64,000 nt of DNA. Source: Scolanthus callimorphus (taxonomy: Eukaryota; Cnidaria; Anthozoa; Actiniaria; Edwardsiidae). Below the pieces are notes generated by a model. That model was not told the origin of the DNA. It saw nothing but the letters and a program-made list of their open reading frames with translations, and did no database searches. The stretch lies in the NCBI GenBank assembly GCA_033964015.1, contig CM066925.1, positions 3,423,199-3,487,198 of the forward strand. Reading direction: 5' to 3'. Below are positions 26,801 to 41,800 of the stretch, one piece after another (position 1 is the first letter of the stretch; each line of letters starts with the position of its first letter). Made by a program: the position numbers and the translations under genes.

Positions 26801-29800
26801 AAATTTTAACAAAAGCTGTTTTTCCCTCGATTGGTGTATTCCGTAGTTTGAACACGACCTCGCTCGCAACATCTGCCGAGGGTATTCGAACGAAGACCAT
26901 GCCTACGAACGAAAACAAAATGAATTTTACATTGTTACTATTGCTCTTGTGTTTCTGTACAGTAATTTAGATGGATTTCGTAACTTGCATTCCCCGATAT
27001 TTACGCCTCTATGACTTCCCTGCTGTTTTCACTTCAAGCTTTGGACGATGTATTATAATGTTTTTATAAAGAATGAAATAACAATTTACAAAAAATGTTT
27101 TATACTTGATGTGCTGATTTTAATCAAAGACATCGCACTACATCCCAGTTCCCTAATCAGCTTAATCAGTTTCTCAGTTCCTGTATAAAAAATGTACTAC
27201 TTTATGGACAAGGCAAGGGCCGGATGTTTATAAATATTAACATACCATAAGTAGGATAAACATTTTCGAGCTCACAGAATGCAGCAGCTGTAAAAAGGAA
27301 CAAACACATCGTTTAAATAAAACTGCATCAATATCACTATACCCTGCAGGGGCGAATCCGGGATCTCCAGAAGGGGGGGGGGGGGGGGGGGGGGGGATAT
27401 TGTTATGTAACCCTGCACCAGCAAATACAGTACATGTTTCCTCCTTTTTTTCGCTAGACTATGAGGAAAAATACTTACAGACCTTCCAAATAAAGAAAGG
27501 GGAAATTTCCTAATAGTTTTGCAACGTCGGCAATCGACAGTTTTTGGCGAAATGTTCTTGATATGCGGCTCGAGTAAGCTTCAAACTACTATAAAGAAGT
27601 GTAAGGGGTCAAGAGAGCATCCCCATACAAACATTTTCATGTATCCTCCCTTGGAACTACTACATCATTTATCTGGACCTGTTCATCAATGTACAATCAT
27701 GTATACGATGCCAAAAAAATATATCTGTCTGTCTGTCAAAGTCGGACAGTAAGCAGATAAAATGAGTTATACTTACTGCTGCCTAATACATTCCTTAATA
27801 AAACACCATATCGGTCCCGGTCCATATACTGGGGGAGCTCTCCGATACACATCGTTATGGGACCAAGAGGGGCCAGCTTACGACGTAGATAAAAACGAGA
27901 GAATTTCATTGTACGTATGGATTTCTGAAAAAAAAGCGAACCGAGATTATGAGCTATTATCAATTTACATTTGACGACAGAGAGATGGTAACTATAGATT
28001 ACTTGTCATCACGACTAATTTGTACAGAAATTCCTATATCCCAATGGTTGAAACCAGAAATCCATAAAAGTCCTATATCATACTTCGTTCTATTTACGAA
28101 ATGAAAAGAAACTGTCCTAAAACAGTAAATTAGTTTGGGATTAGGATAGGGATATGGTTTTGGTTTGTTTCTTCATGGTTTTAGATATGATTTGTACTGT
28201 ATATTCCTAGTTTTATACTAGTTTTGTGGCAATTGAAATAAAATGCCATAATACTAGAAGTAATCAAAGATTAGTAAAGTGCATTCGACGAGAGGTTACT
28301 GTTGGGGTGTTTCTTGACCTCTCGAAAGCGTTCGACACTCTTGATCACAAAATATTATTTAGCAAATTAGAACATTATGGAATTCGAGGAGCAGCACTAG
28401 ATTGGGTCAAAAGTTATTTTTCTGAACGTCTACAATTTGTCCAATACAACCAGACTTCTTCTTCCATGCGTCAGATTCAGTGTGGGGTCCCACAGGGATC
28501 AATTTTAGGCCCATTATTTTTTATTCTATACATAAATGATTTGCCTAATGTTTCTCAACTGACCGAAGCTCTTCTTTTTGCAGACGATACTAGTATTTTC
28601 TCCTCGCATCGCGACCAAAACCATCTTATCACTACTTTAAATGAAGAACTTACAAAAATTGACGACTGGATGCGAGCAAACAAATTATCAGTAAATATTA
28701 AGAAAACAAACTATGTTATTTTTAAACCAGCTCAAAAGAAACTAACAATAGAACTTCCGGTTATTCTCGGCAAACAAATATTAGAAGAGCAAAAGTCTGT
28801 TAAATTCTTGGGTACTTATATTGATAATAATCTCACATGGAAGCCCCATATAAACTATTTATGTAAAAAACTTTCTAAATCGATAGGCATTATTTCTAAG
28901 TCACGTTATTTTCTATCAGAGAAAACTTTACTCTCTCTTTATTACACTCTAGTATATCCTTATATAACCTATTGTAATACTGTCTGGGCCTCAACTTATC
29001 CGACTAATTTAAATCGAATTTATCTCTTACAAAAACGGGTTGTTCGAGCAATAACTAAATCTGATTTTTTGGCACACTCTGCCCCTTTATTTAGTCGTCT
29101 GAAGGTTTTAGATATTTTCCAGGTTAATGCTTTTTATGTTGCAAAATTCATGTATTTGCATCAAAATCGCTTGCTCCCTCCAATTTTCCTTGATCTTTTT
29201 CAAACCGGTAGTCAAATTCATGACTACAACACAAGACAGGCAACTAACTTACGCCCTCATAATTGTCGAACAAACATTAAGAAATTCACCATTCTTTCCC
29301 AAGGTCCCAAAGTATGGAATGCTATTCCATCATCAATATCTTTTTCCCTTAGTCTTTTCTCTTTCAAAAATAAACTAAAAGAATTTTTACTAAATAGATC
29401 TTGACTCGCACACCCGTGACCCACACTTTTTCACTACTTAAACTGCAAGCTTTTCGTATTGAGGTGTCCTCTCTCGTAAAAACCTGCACGGTTTCTTAGA
29501 GGGCACCTCGCCACTCTTTTTCTATCTAGTTCTCTCATTTTGTAAATACTTTATTTATATAGTGGCAAATAAAATGAAATGAAAAAATGAAATCAATTGT
29601 GCGTTAGGACCGCAAGTCGTAAAACGGAAATGAAATAAACATATTTTTGACCGAAGAGATTGGTCAGTCGGTCAGGCTTTTCAGTTCGTAGAAATTATGA
29701 CACGGCTACACAATCTACTGATGTTTTGATAGTAAATAGTGCCAAACATATTTGACAGTTAAATGTCGAATGAATTGAGCTATAGATACGCTTACCTTGG

Positions 29801-32800
29801 ACAAAAACATGCCCAATATCCGAAAATCTCCGCCTAAAGCAAAGCACTTCGGATCTGCAATATTTTTAGCATAGTACGCGCGACGAGAATTTGCCCTATC
29901 CGGTTTACCTGTGGTTAAGCACCAGCAAGTCTCAGCATGGTGTCGAGGCTGAACCGATCGGATCGATCCGGTTTACCTGTGGTTAAAACATCAAGTCGAG
30001 GCTGTGCCGACCGAAAATCTCTCAAAAGCACCCAGCATCCAGCGAAAACGACACGATTAGTAGGCATTCTCCTTCGTCGAATGCAATTAGTGACCCAAAC
30101 CAGAGTCTCGGGCTTATAATGATATTGGTCCAGGTTCGAAAAAAATAGGTGTTGTGACCATTCTAAGGTTCAGGAGCCGTTCTGGTTTCAACCATTGGGA
30201 TATAATGACTCCCAATTTGTACACACAGTAGTTGTGAACATAGCTAATGGAGTGGAATGGTTGGGACCCATACGGACGATGAGGCTATGCTGCATCGCTG
30301 CAGGAACGCTAATTTGCAATGCACTAAACGCTGCATAAGCACTGCAGCATCCATGCTTTCACTGCACTGCACGAGTTACGAAAAATGACTGTACAATTGA
30401 TGCATGAGCAATGCTGAGCGCTGCACAAAAAGCCACACAAAACCCTTTAAAAATCATAGCATTGCTGCCGCAGTGCTCAGCATCGATGCGTGAGCACTGC
30501 GCCATCAATACAGATTGTTTCTAAATTCTTAGCATGCACATCAGTCGTCACCTTTTCTACATCAATTATCACACTGGCTCTGTTTACTCAAACGTCACGC
30601 ACTTTACACCGTTATATATCTGCATAATATCGGGGCGTTTTATCTCTTACAGTGCTTGTCCAAGAAAATTTGCGTTAACCAAAGATCTTCAAGTAGCCTC
30701 TGTGTCGTAGTCTCTTTACAGTGCGTGTCCAAGCCGATAAACAAGTCGTTCAAGTCGCCTCTTTGCCGTGGTGCATTTGTTCCGTATATTCAGTCGCCCG
30801 CAGTCGAGGGGTACATCCTGCTGATACTTGAGTAAATTGCACGACTAAACTCAGCAGTTTTGTTTTCACCTGAGTGTCAATTGCTTTCTCGTCTTTGGCC
30901 CATTTTCCTTCTCTTGAGAATGATTCCGTGAGTTTCCTTTCCAGTTTTAGTATAGGGAGTTCCGCTGCATCTCATTTTCGGTTCGCTTTCTCGCCGACGA
31001 GCTTCTATAAGTTTAATCATGTATCTCATTAGCTCCGCCTTGATTTCTGCCAAAAAAATTAAACCTTAGAGACCAAAAGCCGTCCTCTTGTCCCATATAT
31101 CCCTTGATTTCTAAATATTTTATATGACACATTGTAGCCGGGCACATGCCTTTCCTTCGTGTTTCCCAGTTTAGCTAAGCGAGAAACATTGCTGCGCGCG
31201 ACAAATATTGTAACAGGGACACAAAGAAATGTTTCTTCGCAAGACAAGAGTCCCGAGACAAAAGTGTGTACGATGTTTCCGAGTACTTAGCCGCTCGGGC
31301 ACATGTCGGGCACATCTTAGAGTCACATGTGTCCTATAGTGCCGTAGCTTTACACACTCTTGACTGACAGCTATTCAAAACCGTTAGTTCAGTACGCCAG
31401 ATCAAGAACAGATTTTGAAATTATTGAACTGTACGCAACGCTTTCTTTCTATTTGTTTTAGCTTCAGGCCGATGAATATGAATGATTTAGCTTTTAGTAA
31501 CAAAAAAGGTATTTCGTAAGCGGATATATCGGCAAAATGCTTGTTTGGTACCACCACAACAACAGTGTTGTAACAAAACATGTACAAGAAAAATGTGAGT
31601 TTTGAATCGTACTTAGTACTCTCGCTTATACCTCCGATTTTGACCACTTTTGTCTGCCACAGCTTCCCTCCGTTTCTAGCATTGCACTGTTCCTCTCTCT
31701 TTGAAATCATTTCGGTATTTTGACATAGGCTTCACGTTAAATTCCTGTTCATTTCCGTTGACTCGCTAGCGGATGGTTGGTCTCAAAACGTATTTGAATG
31801 GCCCGCGAGCGCTAGCTACGGTAGTATGCAGCAAGTCCAATAGGGCAGAACTATTAGTTACCGTCAGTCAAATCTTGTGCTAGCCAATTAGATTCAACTG
31901 TTGTGTAAGTTATCTGATCCCGTAAAATTCCTCAAATGATTTCTGTAGAAAGCATGCATCATATTTTTTAAAGTGAGTTAATTCTGATGAAGGGATCTTT
32001 GATACCACCCAAATATATGTTATCAATGAGAGGTAACAGTTCCTTTAGAAGGTTGCAGTAAAGTTTCAAAGCATTTCCACTACAGAGGTAAAGTTTTAGC
32101 TTTCGTGATCTCTTATCTTCGGTCAAATCTCTCACGAGAGTTTCGCCTTTAGGAGACACGGACACAAATTCACCGCAATAACCCTCAACAAATAGGTCTT
32201 AAAGGGCACTCCACCTCCTAAGAAATCCGATAAAAAGATGTCTTTGTTTTTTTCTAAATAGGCGAATGTTCTTGCCGTGTTTTTCTTATCCTCGGGGAAT
32301 TATTCTTGGGCAGCGAAATCCTATCTATAACCGCGTCAATAACTTGTTAATAGCCATCATTCATCAGCACGTTATAAAACCCAGAACACTAGAACTTTTC
32401 GAATTAACCTTTATGGAGTACACATTGAGCTTTAATTGCCTACCAACCTCAAACACCGAAAAACGTTTGTTGGCTTGTAAGAGAAAAATAAAGCGAGAAT
32501 TATCGTGCATTGCGCACTCCTAACAGATTATTATAGTAAACTGATCTCGCCCGTGTCAATCGTCGCTCAACGTTTCCACAGAACCATCATAGCGCGCGGA
32601 CTGAAGTGCACATGAAGACCGATTTCAGGAACATGAATTCCTTTTATCTGGAAGTAATGTCATCATTTCAATGGCTTCTGGGCACGGCAGTTTGTGTTCA
32701 GTGTGTCTTGTAGAATTGCGGTTTCTTTGTGTACACCAAAACGCTCTATTTGGTTGTCACGAAAACTTCAGGGATATTCAATTTTACGGGTAAGGGATAA

Positions 32801-35800
32801 CATTCAAATTCTTGAATTTGTGCTCATTTCATATAAAAACTAAACTGGCAGAGTTTACGCAGTTATCGGCAGCGATGATTTTTCAATGCATGTACAGTGC
32901 TTTCTCTGCAAAGGAATCCGAGTCACATAAAAGAGACCCGACCTAGATGATTTTTGACAGCAGCGTTAACGCAGCTTTCTGCAGCGCTGCCTTATCAATG
33001 CTCAAGAAATGCTTCCTCTGCAAGCAACTCTAGGTTATCTTGTGCAGCGTTGCAATTTTGTCGATGTCTGCCCAAGTAATGCCTGATCACTGCATAATCA
33101 ATGGCTAATCAATGCGCAGTCAAAATTAGCGTTCCTGCAGCGATGCAGCATAGCCTCATCGTTCGTACGGGGAAGGCCGGCAAACTTCAAAAGGTCAACA
33201 CAATAGCGTGGGCTGGATGTTGAGAGGGGCTATCACGTGATATTGACCCTGCACAATCTTTTGTTTCATGCTCATCTAATATGCATGTCTGGTTGTACAC
33301 TGGATCTTACTGGCTGAATTTTGTTACTTATGTACCGTGACCCTGCACAAACAGAAGCATACCTATCTCTTGAACAAAGAGATAGTACAATCTTTACCTT
33401 TCTTATGTCCATTAATGATTTCCAGGGAGATTCGTGACTTTCCATAACCCTTTCCTCCACTAAAAGAAAAGGTATTAAACATAATCAAAATAATGCATAA
33501 TTCTCCATATCATACTCAGCTGAATTCATTAGAGCGGATTTCAGATGACCGTCGTGTTTGCAATTGGTTTGCTTTCTCATTGGCTGCTTATTTCTATCAA
33601 CCAATCAAATTGCGAACTAATTACAAGCAAGGAATTGGTTCGGCTCCTGATTGGCTGGGCTGGAAACCATTCAGCAGTAAGTTGTAATTACTCTTGTTTC
33701 TGATTGGCTAGTGATTGCTCAATTGCAATTGCTTTCACGACAGTCATGTGAAATCCGCTCTATTGGTAAATCTTGATTGGAAGTGCTGCGCTTATTCGGG
33801 GGCGGCGCTTATTAACATTTTCGTTAATGCAGCACCTTATACGAGTAAATATAACAATCTGTATCACCGGACATCACCGACAACATTTCAAGTATCTCGC
33901 ACATGTGTGCAGGATGACCAACGATACGTTGCTGAAGCAGGTTTTGTTTGACCGAAATAGGAACTTGAAAAACCTAGAAAAGATTATTGGGATTGATAGA
34001 GGGCAAATCCTGAGACTAATGACACATAGAAAGACTTCATGCAGCTGTTGGTAAATCACTTTCCATCTACCAAGCAACTGCCCCCCAAAGCCGATCACGA
34101 GCCACGTGGGAATGATGATGGCGATGATGATTATGTTTTCTCAGAACCATACAAATTATAAAATAATGTAAACACTTGCACTGACTAAGCACTGTTCAAC
34201 CTACATTACAAGCTGCATTGAAAACTTGGATATGTCACGGTTGTTTTAACAAAATTCTATAAAACTAGGCCATGTTCTGCAAAAAATTATGTTTAAACTT
34301 AGCCTTAGAATGAAAACGAAACTGAAATTTGCATTATATAGAGGATATTACATGGCCGCGCGGAGATACGGATTTTATCTTCGAGTGTTGAAAATTTATC
34401 TCACGAGTGAGCGCAGCGAACACGAGAAGATAAAATTCGTATCTACAAGCGGTCATGTAATGTTCTGTTTATTATATAAACATCAATGAAATACCAAATT
34501 CGAATTTTATTTGAGTTAAGCTTAAAAATCGAGCATTCAGCAAAGGCAAGTGTGATATCTTCACATGTGAAAATATCATGTTATTTTCACGTGTGAAGAT
34601 ATCAAGTTTTCGCGCGGGATATCACCTGGTATTTCATTGGTGTTTATATAATAAATAGGTATTCGTTATACCTATCGCTACCAGATATCCAAGTTTGAAA
34701 ACAGTTCAGCCTGGTAAGAAATCAAAAATACCCTTTCGAAATCCAATTCCATCCGCTCGATAACACGCAAAGTCCAAATTCGTGCTCTTCTAAAGGCAAT
34801 TTTTGTCGCGCGAGTCGGGGCGATTTTTCTCGCACGTACGCGTCAACTTAAAATCAACTCGGCGCGATCTGCCGCAATTTTTGTCGTGTGATGTCGCGGA
34901 GATTTCAAACATGTTCGAAACTGTTTGCAACTTGATGCGATTTGAAGAAAAGATAACACAGAAATCGCACCGGATTTGCATCTAGTTTACATTAGAGAGT
35001 TGGAATTGCAACTCCGCGCGAGAAAAATCGCCGCGACAAATGCAACAAAAATCGCAAGTGTAAACCGGCCTTATCAGTTGAAATGGTATTTAACGAACCT
35101 AGACGATTATTTTGCTCATTTCTTATGAATTTGACTGTATTTTATCGTGACATAACCCCTTTACCGATGGTGATAAAGGAACATGCGTCACGTGATACCG
35201 AGGACTCGCTCACCTCCCTGGTGTAAATGTACTTCTGTTAATACATAATCATCTTGGTTTTCCTCCTACAAGAGATGAAGCAATCGATTTATTGTCTTTA
35301 AAGCTGAGGCCAAAATCAGTTCAACTTCTGATTCAACTTTATTCAACATTTGTATTGTTGAATTTGTTGGATATAGAATGGGGTTGCCAAACCAATTCAA
35401 CTTTGTTTAATGTAATCAACTGCCAATCATATCGTAGTCCAGCATCACTCAACGCCTTCAACAAAGGTTGAATGAAGTTCAATCACAGAAATGTTGAACT
35501 GGTTCCAGGGCTGGAAATTAACTTGTTTCTTAGTCGCCAGCTAGCGACCAAGTGCAAACAACTGGTCGCCTGAACATAACTTTTGGTCGCCAGGTGTCAT
35601 CAAGCTTGAAAAGAGTACCAAAATATTTGGTCGTCAGCTGTCGCCTAAACTCACATTTTTAGTCGCCTAGCCCTGATTTGTGGTCGCCAGGCGACCCCCT
35701 GATCGCAATTTCCAGCACTGAGTTCGGCCTTAGTCTTATAGTTAACCCGCAAATTACTTAAGGTAGTATATTCGAGTGTATGTTTTTAATTAGTACATAT

Positions 35801-38800
35801 TAGGTGATACAGTTGTTGTTGTTGTTCTTTTTGACTTCAATAGCTGTCAACAGTTTAGGCACAATGTTTATTCTGTACACTCATTACACTTTCCTGGGTC
35901 TTTGGGACAGCCATACCGATAAACAAACTTTCTTTGATGCCACGGTAATGCTCTTTGACGCCGTAGTGCTAGCGGCGACAGAAAGAGTCTAGAATAGCTC
36001 TTGATTTTACCACAAAGCGATTTGCAAGTATACTCAAAAATAGGGAATAAGGTAGATTTTGTAGGTTAGAAGGGATTGTTATCAACTGTTCAAAAGGTTT
36101 TTAGGAACAATCATACCGATAAACCAAATTTCTTTAGCGATACAGCAATGGCGTCTGATACAGTAGTGCTAGCGGCGACAGGTAGGGTCTTGAACAACAC
36201 TGGCGCACTGTAAAATAGAGGCATGGAAAGGCAATAAGAATCGCACGTATACACTAAAGAGGAAGCTTGCAGGCCCGTACTGAAAAATATCAGCCCGAGG
36301 TCTTAAGTACAGACCGAGCTGGTCTGGATACGGAAGACGGCCCGTGCGCCGGATACGCGATCTACGGACCGCACGTCGACCAATCACAACGCGCGTACCA
36401 TCGATGTCATAGAGAATATAATGTTAAGTCCGTGTAAGGGACTTGCTCTAAGGAGTTTTCGCGTTCCCCCGATAATGTAATAGACTGGATCGCGCTTCCT
36501 ATCACCGCTCAATTTGATCCGATTTCTCACTCACCCCCCAAGGGGCGCGGATTGAGAAAGAGGGAGGGGGGTCACATCTGTGCAAATGTATGATGGCCCT
36601 TCTCTTAATGTTTACTGTATGTTTTTCTAAAAAAGGGGGTCACAGACACCCCAGGACCCCCTAGCTACGCCCCTGACCCCAGTCCATCCCTCCTTGCATG
36701 CGTTCCTATGAGTTTTAGGCCAGAAAAACCTCGAAAAATGCAAAAAAAAACTCGGCGAGCGAGATTTTGACCGCGCGAAAACGGAGCCTAAATCTCGTCC
36801 GAGTTTCTCTGCCTGAAAACTCCACGGGGCCACTTGGTACACATGCAGTAGCATGCAGATTGCAAGGATGTAGTGCTATTGAAGTTCATGATCACAAGGA
36901 GAATAAACTGCTTACTCTAAATTGGAACCAGCATAAATTCGGATGTATCCTTTTCTCCTGTCGGCACTCTAAAAGGAAATCAAAGGAGTTATATATAAGA
37001 ATTTGAAAACAAGGAATATACCAGGTATGTTTAAGAAAAATAATTCAGTAACTAAAACTGGTGACTGTGCGGGAATCTATCCGTTTGTCCTTCCACAGGA
37101 AACCGCACATAGGCACACTAAGCTCTCAAAAATCGTCTGAGGAAAAAAAACACCAACAAAAGCCCCGGCCATGGGGGTGGACGCTTAAAAGACCCTCTAT
37201 CCAACTATCGCGACTCTAAAATATCCGGCGCATAAAAAAACTAATAAAAAGGAAGTGGGTGAATTAAGTCCGTCTAAGTCACCGAAATTTCTATGTTAGC
37301 CCTTTCAATTATCAAGGTATTGTACTGACTTTTTAACAATTATTCCTCGAGCCCAAATGGACTATTAACTCAGAGGCCATGAGGCTGATAGGAATAATTG
37401 TTTTTGTCAAATCACACTAGTAGGTCATAATTTTTATAGCCAAAAACGTTATCTGGTCTAGTAATTTCTTTTTTCTACTAGCCTAGTAGCTCTACTAATC
37501 ACAACGCAGCATTGACAATAGACCACTAAAATGTGATTTGACGGAAAAGTAGTAGCTGAATTACGAAAGCTCCGAAAACCACCAAATGAGAAATGCATCA
37601 ACATTTAGCAGTGCTTCTACTATATCTTTTTCTATAGTGCTTCTACACGTTTGTGCGTATAGTGATAGAGAGAACGATTCCAAACTCCTCAAACGTTCTA
37701 ATACAGTCCGTGCGCTCTTACCTTTATTCTAAGAAAAATTAACGGTTTTGCCTCCTTTTCCTGAAATTGAACAGGCATTTCTTCTGCATCTAGTGGCCTT
37801 TCGTGCCCTTCCAAAGAAAGATAAGACAACGTTAGAGAGCTCTGAATTACTCCATATGCAATAGGCTGAAGCTATCTGCGAAACGTATTAACCTGATGGT
37901 TCACTTTAAGTTAATCAGGCATTATGTATCAGTCAATTCCAGCGGTGACCATGCAAATTGTCCCCGGAATCTCTCAATGCGAAATTTACCTTTATTCTAT
38001 TTACAGAGCAACTATTTCGCAGTTATGTTACTTGACTTTTTGCGAAATTGGACCTCTGTTTATAGTGTCAATTCATTTTTATGTTTTTCCACTGAGACGA
38101 AATTGCGAAATCTGTTTCTTCTCTATAGAAGACGTTAACTGCGAAATGTGCAAATGTGTCTTCCCCAAACGTGGTGTATACGGGCCATGCTCTGCATTTC
38201 ATTTTATGTGGCGTTATTTTCTGTAGCTGCCAATCGATAGTTATTATAACTGGTGTTGTAGTTCGCAAAACCCGACGCGCTTGAGATGAGAAAACCAAAA
38301 TTCCCCACCCCCTTTCCCCGGGGAAAAACAATTCCCGACCCCGGGGCCAGCAAAATTTTCAAAATTCCCCACCCCAGGGAAGGCGGTGGTGTGCAAATGC
38401 CCCACGGTGTCCCGGGGGGGGGGGGGGGGGATGGTCACCGCTGGAATTGACTGACGTGGTGTATACGACGTAGGACAACAACAACAACACTTTATTTAGC
38501 ACTCGTAAGAAAAAGATACAGGATTTATGAGTTTGTTTTTACAGGCTAATGGAGCACAAGGCACTTGGAAATAGTCAGGACTAATCGAGCCAAGTACCTC
38601 AGGAGGAGGAGTGAAAGTGTAGATAAACGACTAGAAGCGACTTGAGGAATTTGTCGGAAGGCAAAGGGAGTTCAATGAAAAAATTGAGAGAATGGTTACC
38701 AAAAATACCATAGAACTGAATGAAAGTTACATGGACGGAGCGGATTACAAGCAACAGATTAAAAATAATCTTGCGGACGTTAAACGACAGCTCGAAACCA

Positions 38801-41800
38801 GCATTGACGAGATAAAAACGGAAATCGGGGCAAGCGTAAAAAACATAGCGAAACAGGTCACGACGCTAAGCTCGAAGTTATCAAATGAACTGAAACCTCT
38901 AAAGGAAAAAGCACTGGGAACTGGCGAGACAATAAAAGAAATCTTGCAGCAGCTAAACGACCTCAAGAAGCTAGTGAAAAAATCTGAAGATTCCTTACTA
39001 ATGCAGCTGAGTTTGCACTCAACGAACGAAGACTTCCTCCATAGTGAAGCTCACACGCCGGTAGAAGCTGCAGCAGCATCACGATCATTCGCAGAGGTGG
39101 CGCAAACTTCACCAAACGACGGTCCCACTGTTAATAGCACATTTACCGTAAATCATCCAGTGCAACAAGAAAATCGAGTGAATGCTACAACTTCTCTATC
39201 TCAAACTCCAGACAGATCACACGAAAGGCAACAGCAACAATTTCCGGAATTTACAGCCGCATCTAACCAAACACGTCCGGCTCACAGATATGTCAGTGAA
39301 GAGAACAGAAGGCAGGATGAAGAATCCACAGTGCCCGGACCGGTGCTTATATTGGGGGACTCAATCATAAAGGGAATACAGGAACGACGCTTCTGTCCAA
39401 CGCGCTTCGTTAACAAAAAATATGTTCCTGGCGGCACTCAAAATATGGTTCAGTATTTAAATGAAATGGAGGACCCAAACGTCTACGACTTGATAATATT
39501 ACATACTGGTACGAATGATGTACAGAGGTTAAGGGTAAGCGATATAGTTGACAACATGGAGAATTGTGTAAACATTCTCAAACAACGCTGGCCAAATGCA
39601 AATATCGCGTTGTCAGGAGTTTTGCATGCCCCCAGAGGGGACAACACCAAAATTGATGATGTGAACTACCTATACGATGAAATTTGCACGCACTATGATC
39701 TAAAGTTCATAGACAATCAGAAGGTGACGTCAGATGCGTTTGGAATTTTTGACCCAGAAGTGTTTTATGATGATGTGCATCTAAACAATAACATTGGAAT
39801 AAAGAAACTTGTGGCGAATATCAAGATACACACGGGTCTCAAGAGCACAACAGCAGGAAGAGGCGGAACTTATAGGAGGGGATTCCAAGCAAGGCCGTCA
39901 CACCAGCAACAGAGTCGGCGCTGGAATGTAAGACAAAGCCATACACCTCCACCAATCGACGCGCTGAACGCCTTAGCTGAATACTTCAAGTTAATCAATA
40001 ACAGGCATCGTCCAAGATAAGTGCCTCATTAGCTAGATATATCTTCACTTCAAATCTTCGAATTGGGTGTTGGAATATTAATGGATTTCAAAGTAGAATT
40101 TTAGGAAACAAGTTACATACCACTGAATTTATCAATTTAATAAAAAATCACGATATTTTTGGTATTATAGAAACACATGCGGACCAAAGCTCAGATCTGA
40201 AAATAGATCATTTTCAACATTTTGTTAAACATAGAGAACGAACAGGAAAACGAAATTCTGGGGGCATTGCAATCTATATAAGGAAATCGATTTCCCAGGG
40301 AGTGTCATATATCAGTACCAAAAACAAAAATACAGTATGGCTTAAGCTTCATAAAAGATATTTTAATGTCTCAAAGGACATATTCCTAGGCACAGTATAT
40401 ACCGTTTCCGGGAAACGTTGTCACCCAAAAAGCCTATAAGCTTGAAGCGCAAAGGATAATGGGGGCATCTAAACTGCTACTGTTTGATCTGAATTCAGAC
40501 AGTTATCGCAACCACAGGTAAATTCATCAAATTTCAGCACATTTCAAAGTATGTTTCTTTCTAATATTTTACAGAAATTCAAATAAATCTCTACCCATAC
40601 TCCCTAGCGCACCAAGCTTTGTTGCTTTTTCCAGTGACAACGTTTCCCGGAAACGGTATATCTTAGCCCAAGTAACAGTAGGATTCCCAATGAGCAGGAA
40701 TTATTAGATGAACTAGAGGGCGAAATTTTGACTTTTTCAGTAAAAGGTGACGTCATGATACAGGGTGACTTAAACGCGAGAACAGGGGAATTACAAGAGT
40801 ACGCGTTAGACGACGAACGTAACGAGCTACTCGGCCTCCCCGACGATTATGAAATTGATATACAAAATCGAAGAAATTCACAGGACGCTAATTCAATAGA
40901 TAATAGGGGGCGCATTCTGATTGAGGCCTGTACATCCCTAAACTTGAGGGTGCTAAATGGCAGAGTTGTAGGCGACCTGGAAGGGAAAAAACATGTTTTC
41001 GGTATAACGGCAGCAGTGTTGTTGACTATGCAATCGTCTCCAACACTCTTGTCAACGAGATCAATTACTTTATGGTCAACCATCTGGAACCACATATCTC
41101 TGATCACTGCTCATTGTCCTATGCCTTGAATTTAAAAAAGGCCTTTAAAAACACAATAGATGTCGACGACATTGAATTGACTGAATTCAAGCGCATGCTT
41201 TGGAATGAAAACGCAAAGACGGAACTTAGGGAACAATTAAACTCTCTTGAAACACGAAACAAATTAAGCGCGGCACTGAACAATAGCAACATAGAAACAA
41301 TGGCGGAAAATTTCACAGCCGTACTATCAGATGTGTGTAAAAAAGCAGGTTTACGCTATAGCAAGAACAATAAGCAAGGTGATAATTCGGAATATAAACC
41401 ATGGTTCGATGAGCAATGCCGCCAGGAAAAGGAAGAATTAAGATCCCTTGGCAAACAGATATGCAATAACCCAAAGGAAGTGCTCCTAAGATCTCAGTTA
41501 CATGAAAAGAAAAGATGCTTCAGAAATCATGCAGGCAAAAAAAACGAAATTATCGTAGTAACATATTGAATAATATTGATTTATCCAACTCCAAAAATAC
41601 TTGGAAGCAAATTCAAAAGTTGTTTAATATTGGCAACACAAAGAAAAGGGGGCAGATTAAAAGCGAAGAAGCAGGCAAATTTCACCAATATTTTTCACGA
41701 CTTAACTCAGGACCAGATGGCGACAATTCCTTTGCAAAAAGTGACGAACAAGGGCCTTTAGCTTATGAAATTTTGGAATCAGAGATCACTAAAGCGATAG

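Larger units (their letters stand above)
28027..30213. mobile_element. TIR element in intron 12, carrying a LINE
   Basis: TATATCCCAATGGTTGAAAC near the left end, its complement near the right end. Direct 10-bp AATTTGTACA flanks it at 28017-28026 and 30214-30223. Long direct duplication again suggests a Mutator-like class (inference). Its own body is short; most of its length is the LINE inserted within. Confidence 0.75.

Noticed and set aside
29820..29890. Possible DGK exon with donor GTCCAAG|GTAAG
   Set aside because: Exons 12 and 13 already join in phase with continuous homology, and its reading does not match the family.
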